NCBI GenBank assembly: GCA_036873755.1
Contig: JAVTVY010010452.1
Coordinates: 186,001 to 250,000, forward strand
Origin: Hanleya hanleyi
Lineage: Eukaryota > Mollusca > Polyplacophora > Lepidopleurida > Hanleyidae
Direction of reading: 5' to 3'
DNA: 64,000 bases
The position numbers were made by a program, and so were the translations under genes. Positions 1 to 12,300 of this stretch are shown here, one piece after another. The notes below the pieces were generated by a model. It did no database searches. It was given only the letters and a program-made list of their open reading frames with translations, and was not told the origin of the DNA. Position 1 is the first letter of the stretch; every line of letters starts with the position of its first letter.

Positions 1-497
1 AGCAATCACAACGTTCCTCATTGACACAGCAATCACAACGTTCCTCATTGACACAGCAATCACAACGTCCTCATTGACACAGCAATCACAACGTTCCTCA
101 TTGACACAGCAATCACAACGTCCCTCATTGACACAGCAATCACAACGTTCCTCATTGACACAGCAATCACAACGTTCCTCATTGACACAGCAATCACAAC
201 GTTCCTCATTGACACAGCAATCACAACGTTCCTCATTGACACAGCAATCACAACGTTCCTCATTGACACAGCAATCACAACGTCCCTCATTGACACAGCA
301 ATCACAACGTCCCTCATTGACACAGCAATCACAACGTTCCTCATTGACACAGCAATCACAACGTTCCTCATTGACACAGCAATCACAACGTTCCTCATTG
401 ACACAGCAATCACAACGTTCCTCATTGACACAGCAATCACAACGTTCCTCATTGACACAGCAATCACAACGTTCCTCATTGACACAGCAATCACGAC
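1..497. repeat. 27-bp minisatellite, cut by the window edge
   Basis: About 18 near-perfect tandem copies of a 27-bp unit (acacagcaatcacaacg followed by ttcctcattg) fill the first 497 bases and continue beyond the left edge. The main variants are single T/C changes, and one copy near position 68 lacks a base. Because 27 is divisible by three, both strands stay open, giving TQQSQRSSL repeats on + and MRNVVIAVS repeats on -. The single-base deletion and the lack of any codon-level pattern argue that this is non-coding. Confidence 0.9.
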
Positions 498-3231
498 ACA
501 AACATTGGCATTTGGAATCTGTCAATCAATTCCATTTGTTCGCACAATCGAATGTTCCAAAATTGAATTATTTTTAGGATACCTGATCTCTATCAGTAAA
601 GCACAGACTTCAGAGCGGGAAATTATAGAACCCGCCATTGTCCGAGTATACCTAATCGCTATCTTAATCACTATCCATATCTGCATGCGCTTTAATGAGA
701 AATTAATATCTTTAATAATTCACTTTCTAAATCGCATCTAAACGTTTACTATATTTCTGAATTTTATTTTTGTTCTATACTTCATTCTAAATGAAGAACA
801 AATAAATCAGAAATACATATCGATATGAGGCAGAAGACTTCAGTTGTCAGTCATACTATACCTTAGAAACTGTAAAGCCAACACAGTCAGAACATGAACC
901 GTGCATAGCACTGAGAACCCCTCGACTGAGTGTATTTGAATGGAGTCCTGTTTAAGGGAGAGCAATTGGTGATGATTTGTGATGATGTTCACCAATCAAA
1001 CACTTGTTTGAGGCTTCTAGGCAGTCATTCTTGGGACACGGCGGTAACAACATAACAGGTAGACGGACATACATACATGATGACCATACCACAAAGCCAA
1101 TTTTAGCAGTAGCCCATGACCAGATGCGTGTCTGGTGTAAGTTCCTTGCGCCTTGGCCTTATCATTGTTGAGATAGGTGGTAAAAAAGCAATTGATGATA
1201 AAGTTGAGATAATTTGACAATGATGACAATACCCAAGGCTAATAAGGGTAAAAATGGTATTATGTCATCAACTTTTATGGTGATTATGCCTGGTCATCGC
1301 CCTTGATGAAAAAAGAGCGATGGTCTCAGTGCACCACATCACCCTGTAGAGGTGTTGAGGTCGGGTGAGGGGCACCGAGTGTAAATTCAGGATCATCACC
1401 TCATCAGCCTAAAGATGATAGCCTAAAATTTGCAAACATTAGGGCGATGGTTCTAACTCATCGCCTTATTTAAGGTGATATAGCTATCACCTTTTTCTGG
1501 CTGAACTGCAAAAATATGGTTGTAGACATGGGACCGTTTTGTGAGTGGATCATCTTCGCTGCGTCAACGTTTTGATTTATGATCTGGTGCAGTCAGACCA
1601 TTGGTAGCCAATGCTAGCGTTAGCGGTGGGCTCGATATTCAAGGTCGGCATCCATTCTAGTCACATTTCTCCCTAATCATTAATTATCATATTAATAACT
1701 TTACAGGTACATTTTATTACGGGTCAGTGAGTTTTGTATATATTAACTCTAATTCACCACATATATAATGCTGCCTGAATTACTATATCGTATACATGAC
1801 ACAGGAAATTTGTTTAATAGATAAGATAAACGATATATTCTATTTTATCAACGAAGATATAACACAGACGACAATACTGTCCTATGTACGCCCTGATCTG
1901 CGTATACTTCTCAACACAATGATGATGTTCACTACTTGACTGGTTCACCGGTAATAATATGCCGGCTAATCCAGATTCAAACCCTTTGTGTCGGTAAAAA
2001 GACCCATTGGCCGATAGAAAACAAAAACTATAAGCAGTGGAAAGACACACGAAATGGTGCGTTTTATTTGTGTGAGAGAATCAGTTACAGGTGTTCACCT
2101 CATAATTGATGGAAGGTTACCCAAAATGACCGGTAGAAAATTATGCTTGGCCATCCCCGCCAAAAGGTGGCCACCCCATAATAATCAAGGGAATAGGGAA
2201 GTTAATTTTGTATGCATCCGATGAGAAACCTAGTTTCGTTGCCAGCCCCATCACGCGACGCTCACTTATCTTCAAGTTTTACATCAGATGATAAGTACGC
2301 TATCAACATCATTCCCATAACTCGTATCACGTTCTGTAAGTACTAACATCATTCCCATAACTCGTTATCACGTTCTGTAAGTACTAGCCGTCCACATTTT
2401 ATAAATAACAGTACCGGTACATAAACAGTTTCCCTGTGGTTACAGCAGACCTGTTCAGTGTGCATAAAGGTGTTACGCGATTTCCGGGATAAGTTTAAAC
2501 ATCTAGTGCCGGTGTAAAATGTTATAATTATATCAAATAACCTAGCTAACACATTCTTCCCTGATTTGTACATCTTGTAAGACATATTTTGTCCGACGAG
2601 AAACCATGTACGGTACATTAAGTATTCATCTGTCTCAGAAACATATGAAAAGAGACATTGTTTCCTGCAACATTCTTCCCTTTACATCTAAAAACCAATT
2701 GGTGGTGAATCCTCACGAGATGTATCCAACGCAAATTACCTTTTTCATAACAGTTATTTTTTTAATACAACAACGGTATAGGTATACCGACGGAACTTAT
2801 TTCAATTTGATTTGCAGCGATATCAGAATACAACTACGGTTTTTGGTGTATATTATTCTCTTTGAAAGTGACATCTACTTTTCGTTAAGCAAATATTTCA
2901 GACTATCTCAGTAAACTGAGATAAATAAACTGATATACTATCTTGGTTTGCCTATAGATTGGTATTAAAGAGGTCTGTTGTTGATACTTTTGGCTTGGGC
3001 GGTTTTAAAATGTCCCAGCTTTTCCAAGATCCCTGCTAGCGTCTGGAATTCCGGAACTACAGTATAACTATGTTTTTTGATTATTTTCTTTAGTGAGCAA
3101 ATGTTGACAGGTACATCATTTTAGCAGTCCATGATGTTTCAATCATTCAAGGTTGGTTGGAACTTGCAAAGTATTAAATTGAAGTCGACTCGCTTTCCGG
3201 GTGATTCACCTATGCTTTACTCTCCTTGCAG
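498..3231. other. No gene recognised; probable 5' intron of the RhoGAP gene
   Basis: No exon with a convincing protein match was seen here. The first recognised exon starts in phase 0 at 3232, so an earlier coding exon must exist upstream. Minor structures are a ~41-bp direct duplication at 2305-2386 and two small hairpins, at 1443-1466 (arms ggcgatg/catcgcc) and 1472-1493 (arms aaggtgata/tatcacctt). Confidence 0.5.
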
Positions 3232-3388
3232 GGGTCATGCACGTGGTGCAGTATGAGTGGTCGGAGAGTCACACTGAAAGGGACCACGTTGCTGCAGCTC
3301 TCGGAGAAGGAAAGACTGGCGCTGCAGAAAATAGCTTTATTAAAATTTCAGGGTATGAACTTGGGATGCCCTGTGGATATTCCTAAGG
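3232..3388 (+). CDS. ARHGAP6: ARHGAP6-like exon: pre-GAP segment
   Basis: The acceptor ctccttgcag precedes 3232 and the donor is g|gtaaga after 3388. It encodes 52 codons plus one base, beginning [17 protein letters not shown] and ending CPVDIPK. This aligns with the block upstream of the GAP domain in vertebrate ARHGAP6 (TW..MSGR.V.L, LSE.ERA.LQ, IPK). It starts in phase 0, so an upstream coding exon is required. The ATG at 3226 lies inside the acceptor and is not a credible start. Confidence 0.88.
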
Positions 3389-6300
3389 GTAAGAAGCTTA
3401 TCACTGTCTTGTCTATAATAATAGTTTCTTAATTAAAGGATTCTAGTATGATAATTAGGAAGTTCAACATCGACATTATATCGCTAAGAGAAAATGTACT
3501 TCACGTTTTGGGTTTGAAAATACATCAAGCGAAAACTACCGGAACGTCATTTCGAGGTTTGAAACACTGTTTGTCGCACTCTTGGAGAGTTTCAACAGCT
3601 AAAATATCAGCAGCGACACAATTATTGGTTTTATTTCAACAAGTTACGCCGTAGTGGCATTACATCGACCCATTACATCGCACATTCCCAGATCACGTGT
3701 CAGCCTTTTATAGCAGCCAATCAAATCCATTTATCATCGAAAATATGTTAATGAGATCACGTGGTATCCTATATCAATTGCATAGGGTACTGTAATATAT
3801 AGTTTCGTGGCTAATCTATGCATGAATTGATATACATTTGGACAAACCATTCACAGAATAGTATTTCCATAGAGATACGTAATCATATGTGTTATTATTT
3901 CTGTTAATGTTCCACTTGATTTTCATATAGCCGGAGACTGACAATAGGAACTCTGTAATAGAAAACCTGGGGCTTGGTAGTATGCATTGTATCAGTGAGG
4001 CAGACAGCTGGAAAAGATATTTGTAACACATCACTGGCACAATAGAATAGACACATTCCAATGAATCTTATCCTTTAGTAGAAACAATCTCTGTTGATCT
4101 TGTACTCTCTACAGCTTCATAGCCAGCTGTTATACATTATTAGAATCTGTTCTCATTTTTGGCAACAGAATAAGCTAGAGTAAAATGCATATATGCCAGA
4201 ACTAGTTTTGTATTCATTAAAATACCTATGCAATCTGGATCACTATTAACATCAATAATTTAGCTGAACTTTCACATAGGTAAACCCTGCAAGCTCATGC
4301 TATACTTTTATTACCATTACTTAGCTATGTTCATTTTGAGACACATACATCTTCACTGGTGAGGTTATTCAGCTGATGGATGGGGGGAGCAAATATTGTA
4401 ACTGCTGGAACACCAGTGTACTCTATCTCAATGAATTACAATACTTCCATTGATGAATAGTCATATCCGTATATTGTGTTCCAATGATATAGAGGGCACT
4501 GGTGTTCCAACAGTCACAAGATTGGCTCCCCTTAGCCATCAGCTGGATAACCCCATTGATTGTAACAACTGATTTTGGCAGAATTACTGCATATTATGTG
4601 TGCATGTGTTTGTGCAGCCGAATTTAGTCAAATCAGCTCAATAGAGTGATGCCACCAATTTTCAATTTTCCCCACCAAAAGAAGGTAGTCAATCATTGCC
4701 ACTTTTTTAGGGAAGAGCGAGAAAGGAGGAGTCATTTTATTGGGTAAATGAGCTTGCTTGCTCTTTTTGATTAGCTGGAAGTGGCATGTTGAGAAAGACA
4801 TCAAGATTTTGCTTTGTGAAGATTTCCAGCACTATTGAGTGTATGAACAGATATATGAATACAATTTAACAAACCTATGCTAAAGAGATAAACATCCAGT
4901 TATTTCCATCAGTATGTTGCCAATGACATTATAGACTACAGCATATTGAATTCCTTAAACAAACATAGTGAATATACCTGCTCATCCTCACATCTGGAGT
5001 AAGCTTGTATAAATGTACAGTAAACATCAAACTATAGTGTCACCATGAGTTATCTGCCTTTGTCTTATACCAGAAACTTGCCATTGTTCTTCAACATATT
5101 AAAGCATAGTATACGTAAGTTGACCTAAAGTATGACTAAATTCACTATCTGGACCAAGATTAAATCTTGCAGGAGAAAAATTTGCCCTAAAAACTCACTT
5201 GACTTATTTAACTTGTTCCAGAATTAGCCCCTACTTAACTGTTAGTGTGTTTAATGAGGTGTAGCCAAGCAGGCTATTAGGCCAGGGAAATATGTCTTAG
5301 GTATTTATTATGTAAGACATGGTAGAGCCTGGGCATAATAAATTTATGAAATTACTAAAGAATTGACTAAACTGGTAGCCCCAGGTATATAAGAGTTAGT
5401 GATGTACATCTTCACAACATAGAGTATACATAACAGTTCAGTTTTCATGGTGCATGTGCACCTCACATCAGTTAACATAAAAATTATAGTTAGGCCATTG
5501 TCACTTGATTGGTTGTTTAGCATGACCGTAATTTTTTAAATGCACATGCTAGATGCTATAATTATTGATTATTAATTATTAAATTGCAAACCAATTGAAT
5601 ATGAATATGAAGAAAATGAGTAAGGTTTACTCATGAAAATGTAAATCCCGCATCTATTTTAATTATTTGCCCTCAAAATATAGATGAGGGCTGGTCATGC
5701 TAAACAACCAATCAAGTAACAATGGCCTTACTTTCCAATAGTAACTCCGTATTTGAGGGAAAGATGGGAAAGTTACTACTATATATTACATCTCTTTATG
5801 TCTTAAAGCTTTGTTATAAAACCAGACAATACTATTAAAGTACTCTAAATTTAATATAAATTTAGATTATATTATATGTTTTTAGAAATCTGTTGTAAAG
5901 CTTGTGCATTGCATTTTTCAATCCTGTATAAAACAATCTATTTAATTTATTTATTTAAGTTCAATGTTGAAACTTGTTCCAAAGTCCCGTTGTTCATAAG
6001 ACAATAAGATAAGTTTAAACTAACTAAAACAGTTTTTTTTTTTTTATTTCAGAAACAACTCAAGTTAAACGAGCTAAACGGGTGCTTAAGATGTTGAAGA
6101 GGAAATCTCACTCAGCCAACCTGAGTAGTCTACTAGACAATCTGAAGGAAAACCAGGTGGACAAAGATACCCGAGGTGAGAATAGGATCACTGTAGTCTA
6201 TGATAGGAGGTTGATCTGATATAATTGTTACTGAAATATATTCACTGAAATTAGGGGTGTAATTGTCATGAATATTTTCAGCTTGAGAAAATAAACTATG

Positions 6301-9300
6301 ACATCCTGCTCACAAAGATTCACCAAAACAGTAGGGTTAATATACTGGCCGAAGTTTGGGTACAGCTGGCGATGAGCCTGGAAATATGTGTTGAAAGACA
6401 GGTGTGCAAAATATAAGAAGGAAAAGGTGCAGGTGTGCACTGCATAAGTGTGAAAAGTTAAGGTGTAGGCCTACACCATAGAAAGGGAAAAAGGTTAAGA
6501 GGTGTAAACTATATAAGTGGGGAAAGGTATGGTACTGGGTAAACTTTTATAAGGGGGAAAGGTTCAGGTGTACACAAAATCAGGTAGGAAATGTAAAGAT
6601 GTACAATATATAAGTGGAGAAATAAGGAGGAAAAGGTACCGGTTACACTAAGGGGGGGGGGGGGATGTTACAGGTGTACTACTGGGAAATGGTACAGGTC
6701 CGAGGTGTACACTATATAAAGGGGGAAAAAATCCCTCTAAAAACACAGGAAGGAAGCAATCAGAGATTGCTCAATTGTATGCCCCCCCTTCCGCTTTAAT
6801 CCGACACTGCCCCGCCATTGTTCTGTTGTTTATTAGTTGGTGGAGGCCTAATTTGGATAATTATAAAAATTCTGTTTCTGTCACTTTTTTTGCCATGCCT
6901 CACATAATACATATTCCAAGTATCAGCCAACAAGTGATAATACGATGTTTCGATGCAAGATGGTCGCCAGGGCTTTCGCCAAATCCGAAAATGTGACCTG
7001 GTTATGAGACCTACATTCCTTGGGAGTATATTGTGGTGAAATTATGAAGCGATCAGTGAACTTTGAATTTTGCACCCAATTCACTCTTTTTGGGGCAACT
7101 TCATACTTTAACTTCAGGACCTATGTTGTCTGCTTTGGAATGTAGGATAATATATAATATAGCCATTTTTCTGGTCCAAATCGGTTATGGACTGAGATCC
7201 AGCCTGGACAAATGAATATATCCCATTCACTTTAGTTTTGATAAACAAAGGGCCATAACTCTTGAAAATATAACCGAAAGCAGAGAAACTTCACGCTGCA
7301 CACCAATGGGTCACTGACCACATATCATGCAAATTTCATACTTGTCCATACAATATTAACCGAGATCCAGCCCTACAAGTCTCAAAGATTTGAAGAAAAA
7401 AGGGCCATAACTGTTGAAAATATACGCGAAATGTGGAGAAACTTCACGCTGCACAACTACAGGGCACTGACCACATATCCTGCAAATTTCATAATTGTCC
7501 ATACAATATTAACCGAGATCCAGCCCGGACAAGTCCCAATTCACACAAATTTGAAGAAAAAAGGGCCATAACTCTTGAAAATATATGTGAAACGCGGAGA
7601 AACTTCATGCTGCACAACTACAGGGCACTGACAACATATCCTGCAAATTTCATAATTGTCCATACAATATTAACCGAGATCTAGCCCGGACAAGTCCCAA
7701 TTCACGAAGAATTCAGGAACAAAGGGCCATAACTCTTGAAAATATAAGCGAAACGTGAAGAAACTTTACGCTGCACAACTGTGGGGCACTGACCACATAT
7801 CATGCAAATTTCATACTTGTCCATACAATATTAACCAAGATCCAGCCCGGACAAGTCCCATTCACAGAGATTTCAGAAAAAGGGCCATAACTCTTGAAAA
7901 TTATACCGGAACTCGGAAAAAACTCAACGCTGCACATCTACGAGGCACTAGCCACATTCCATGCAAGTTTCAATCCTGTCCATCAAATATTAACCGAGAT
8001 ATTGCTCGGACAAGAAATTCGGACGGACAGACGGACAGGCGGACAGATGGACGGACGGACAAAGCGATCGCTATATGCCCCCCCTCTAGTTAGAGGGGGG
8101 GCATAATTAAATCTAGCTTAATGACTATATTGCAGGAGTTACCAGTACTAGGGTCAGTCTTCTTATACCAAAGACTTGAAAAATGGAACTTGTTGCTTCC
8201 TCGCTTACTCTCAGCATTAAGCGGATAAAACTAGGACAGTGGTTTGCTCGGAGTCAGTATAATGTGACTGGGTGGGATGTATGATACTTCAGTAGGACAG
8301 CACTGTCAATGGTAGCATTACGACTCCGACTGCCACAAGTAGGCACCCCCATCCTGATATAATTGAATATTTGCTGAAAGTCACTCATATCAGTTTATCA
8401 CATACTTAGGTACCGTATGCCTGTTGTATGTTTTCAAATCCTCTAGAAATAACTTTTACTCGAACCAAAATTCTGCAGAAATTGTATAGGCCCTATAACT
8501 CATACCAGTAGCAGGAACTCTGCATATGCAGGAAATAGTGAACACCACTTCAACATGGTTCATGTGAGTTCATCGTAAAGCATGTAACTTCACAAGTACT
8601 GGAAAACTACTAATATGTGTATGGTAGGTAATTTCAGGGTTATTTGGAGTTTAAATGAACACATCCTGTACTCATATTCTATCGAGAAATAATTGATGTG
8701 CCTGATATATACAAGGTGTGCATTGCACAATCACTGACATCTGTGGTTCCCATAACGGTCCATATTTGCATCACTGCAGAGCTTGGCATTCCAATGTGCA
8801 GCTATATCTGCTTCTGGTACAGCATTCCTGAGCTACATATACGGTACCACATGTAATAGTACATGGACATGCAATGCGGCATCTTCATCTTACTGACAAT
8901 AAAACAATGCTTACTTCCCTTACTGCAATGTACAATAAATTTAGATTTTCAATCAGTTTATTTATTGGTCCACAGTAACCTTGACCTTACGATCTCAATA
9001 TGTTTGTGTGTCATAAATCTTGAGACATTCCTGAAGTTTGATGACAATCCACACCCATGAACTGGGGTTCTATCACAATGCTTTTAACGATTTCCTGATT
9101 TTTGGCTCAGAGTGATCTTGACCTTCGAGCTGAATTTTGATACCTAGCGTATCTTTTCCAACTGTCAGGTCACAGTAACCTTGACCTTTTGACCTCACTA
9201 TTGCTATGTGACAGATTCTCCTATAGCCACTCAAAAAATTATGGTTTTCATTGATTTTGTCTTTTTGCGGGGAGGTTGGGGGGAATGGTATAGGCCTATT

Positions 9301-12300
9301 GACCTCAATTTTAGTGTGTGACATCTAGTTTTCCCCAATAGCTATCCTGGTGAAATTAGAGAGAAAATTATCCATTTGTTACAAAGTTAAGGAACTAAAT
9401 AACATAAGTCAAGGGGGAGGAGAATGTGCATTCCATGGGAGTTCACCAGTTATAGCTGACATAGATCCAAACTCCCTTTGATAATATGTAATGCTGTTAG
9501 CAGGCAGTTATCCGGCTGTTGATAGAATGCAGACTATAAACACAGTGTGTGCAAGCCTTTCATTTGGCTGCTGACATTCTACCCTACAACAGCTTTTAAC
9601 ATGCTTCACCTCCTTGTACATAACTTCTCAGAAAGCCTAATAACCTTGGTACAGCTTCACACATAATACCCTGGCAGTTTCATGGTTTAATATTAGGAAG
9701 TTAATGTAAGGTGAAAATATCCTGAGGAGGGTATAACTGAAGTTGTGATCAACATTGGAATTAAAAGTAGGTAATGATTAAGCTAAATTTTCCAGTAATT
9801 TAATCACGGACACCTTTCAAATAAATTATCACTCCCATATTCTGGGTAAAATCAGTTCTGATGATAAGCCAATAAATATTGATGAGGATTTGGAGAGAGA
9901 TATCAGATTTGTTCTTAAAATAAGTTCAAATTCTCTTCTTACTGTTGCAGAAATTAATCACCCTACCTATACATTATTTTAAATAAATTGAACCCCTTAA
10001 AATTAGATTAAATTATTTTTGAACATTTCCCATATTTTATTGTGATGAGATAAATATTAGAAACTTGAAGTTAAAAATTCTTCTTGGTGGTCCTGCTCAT
10101 AATTTCATAGACCAGCTAGTATACATATACCAAAGGGTAAATGTTAGGGCAAAGATCCGGACACCCATACCAACTGTTCCTTCATATTTAACATATGGAC
10201 ATGGTGTGGCAGGTGGGAAATGTTATACCTGACCACCATGAAGGCTTTATTTCACATGTACACAACAAACTAAAGTACCGGTACATGTACCAGTTCACAC
10301 CTGTACTTGTATATATATCAGATACAATAGTTGTATATATATCAAATACAACACTACTAATTCCAGTCATTTTCTGACATTTGTATTAGACTAGATTTAT
10401 TTATTTTGATCCGAGACGTATTATGTAGGTGGTCTAAATGATGATCCCAGCTATGTCCATATCACCTGACCAAAGTATACATGTTCACTAGCTTTCTACA
10501 TTATATTAGCCAAATGCCATCTTTACTGCCAAAACTAACAATGGAGTTATTTCCACAGTATTTGTATGGGTGGGCTTGGTATTATGGCAGCTTGCGATTA
10601 CGTATGCCTGTTTTAATTCATTGCACACAGTGTTCATGGAATTCAACAAAATTGCCCTGGTTTTGAGAGATTATAGCTAATATAGATAATATTTTTCAAA
10701 TTTACAGGCTCATACATATATCATGTTTTTGTTCCTAATAAAACCGAATTCAAAGAAAATTTAACTTACTTTTTTGTTTCAAATTCTGTCAGGGCATTTG
10801 AGATTCAATCAAATGAGAGAAAAATGCCTCAATCACCTTTCATTGTTCATGTCATCTCTCCTCCTTCAGACTTCTATGATTCATCACTGTTGGTTACAAT
10901 CATGTTCCTTAATCAACTGTCACTCTCTACCATTCCAATACAAGAGCATGTAGAATAGATTTACCATGCAGTACCCAATGAACTTGAGGTTAATTAGACC
11001 ATCTTTTCTAACAAAAAACTTCTCAAAACTCAATGTCAAGGTCACCTGGAGCAAGTATATGTCTGAATAATATATCAACAGTCAATTCAAATGAAAGATT
11101 TCATAACTTTCCATTAAAAATTTATCTAATTCTCAAAGTGGCCATAATACTAAATAGTGCTCACTTGTGGCCCATCCCTAAAAGTTGCTTTTACCATCTG
11201 AGACACAAGCAGGACCTAAATCAGCTCCGGACAAGAAATCACACCTTAGATTCTTCCGGACTAGTTGATTTCTCTCTCAAAGTAGAAAAAGCTGTAAAAA
11301 AAACTTAACTAAACCTCTGATAATACCAAGTCGACCCACAATAATGGTCCATGTAATAGTGAGAGACCAGTGTAATTGAACCATTCCAGTTTTGTTGACC
11401 ATGGGTACAGAAAATCTGCAATACATTCAAATGCTCTATTACAGACTGCCGACCAATGGGATTAGTCTTTGGTATACCTTTGTCCAAGTGTGTTGCCAAT
11501 GATATTGAGTTACAGAAAAGAAGGCTGTCACGACCTGATGCAACTCCCCTTTCTCCGCACCAAAGGTAAACATACATTCATTATAGTTTAAATAGTATGG
11601 TCCTAATGTGCATGACTGTTGGGAAATTTGTATAAAACTGCATAACAGATTCCAGTGTTGAAGGGATGGTGGATGCTAAGTGTGGGTGGGGGGGGGGGGG
11701 ATAAAAACTAAATTAAGAAAGTACTATTTAAATGAATAAAAAATCTTGTTTAATTCTCTGTGACTGGTTTTTAATATTGACCTGTAGAACCACCAGATAT
11801 CTCAGATACTTAATGTATTATATTATTCAATTATTTATAGGAAGTCCAGTAATTCATCAATCAACTCATATGATAGTATTAATCATAATGGGAACCTAAC
11901 AGGAAATCGTGAACAGGCAAAGGTGAGTGGACACAGCTATCAAAATATTTATGTCTACCTGCTACGTTAAATTTCATTAATTCATCAATTCTCTTAACTT
12001 TCAATCACCTGAATTTTGTTTTGATCAAATTCTGATGTGCCTACCTCTTCAAACCTAGAAGAGATGATAATAGATATCGCTATCAAAATATCTCTTAGTT
12101 TCAATGAATTTCCAGGTGGGAAACTACACTTGATTTGATTAGACTCACCGCAATTCATGCATAATTCAGGGTAAAAAGCGGGATACTCTTTGGTCTCTCG
12201 GTGCATACAGTTCTTAAAGTGTCTAAATTATGTGATTGCATCTGGGTAGGATTCCAAGCATTCATGGTACCGGTAGATCTAATGTACATAGATGTACTAC

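Larger units (their letters stand above)
3389..6052 (+). other. Intron of the RhoGAP gene
   Basis: A 2.66-kb intron. It holds the inverted repeat at 4363-4552 and the MITE-like element at 5493-5727. A T-rich tract followed by atttcag forms the acceptor. No further coding signal was seen. Confidence 0.7.
8107..11840 (+). other. Intron remainder, RhoGAP gene
   Basis: Mostly AT-rich unique-looking sequence. It contains the candidate short exon at 8780, diverged 'accttgacc' repeats (8965-9330), a near-direct repeat of ttgtatatatatca (10308 and 10331) and a G-run at 11686-11700. Nothing else was recognised. Confidence 0.5.

Noticed and set aside
60..577. Long open frames on both strands over the first 577 bases, read as a repetitive Ser/Gln protein
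   Set aside because: The frames exist because the repeat unit is 27 bp. One copy has a one-base deletion, both strands are open at once, and no splice or start context supports a gene.
10559..10666. Possible RhoGAP exon after the acceptor-like ttccacag at 10558
   Set aside because: The translation shows no FGxPL motif or other ARHGAP6 similarity, and no good donor is present before the stop.
11686..11700. G-run as a G-quadruplex regulatory site
   Set aside because: A single homopolymer-like run in an intron with no partner tracts or nearby promoter signal.
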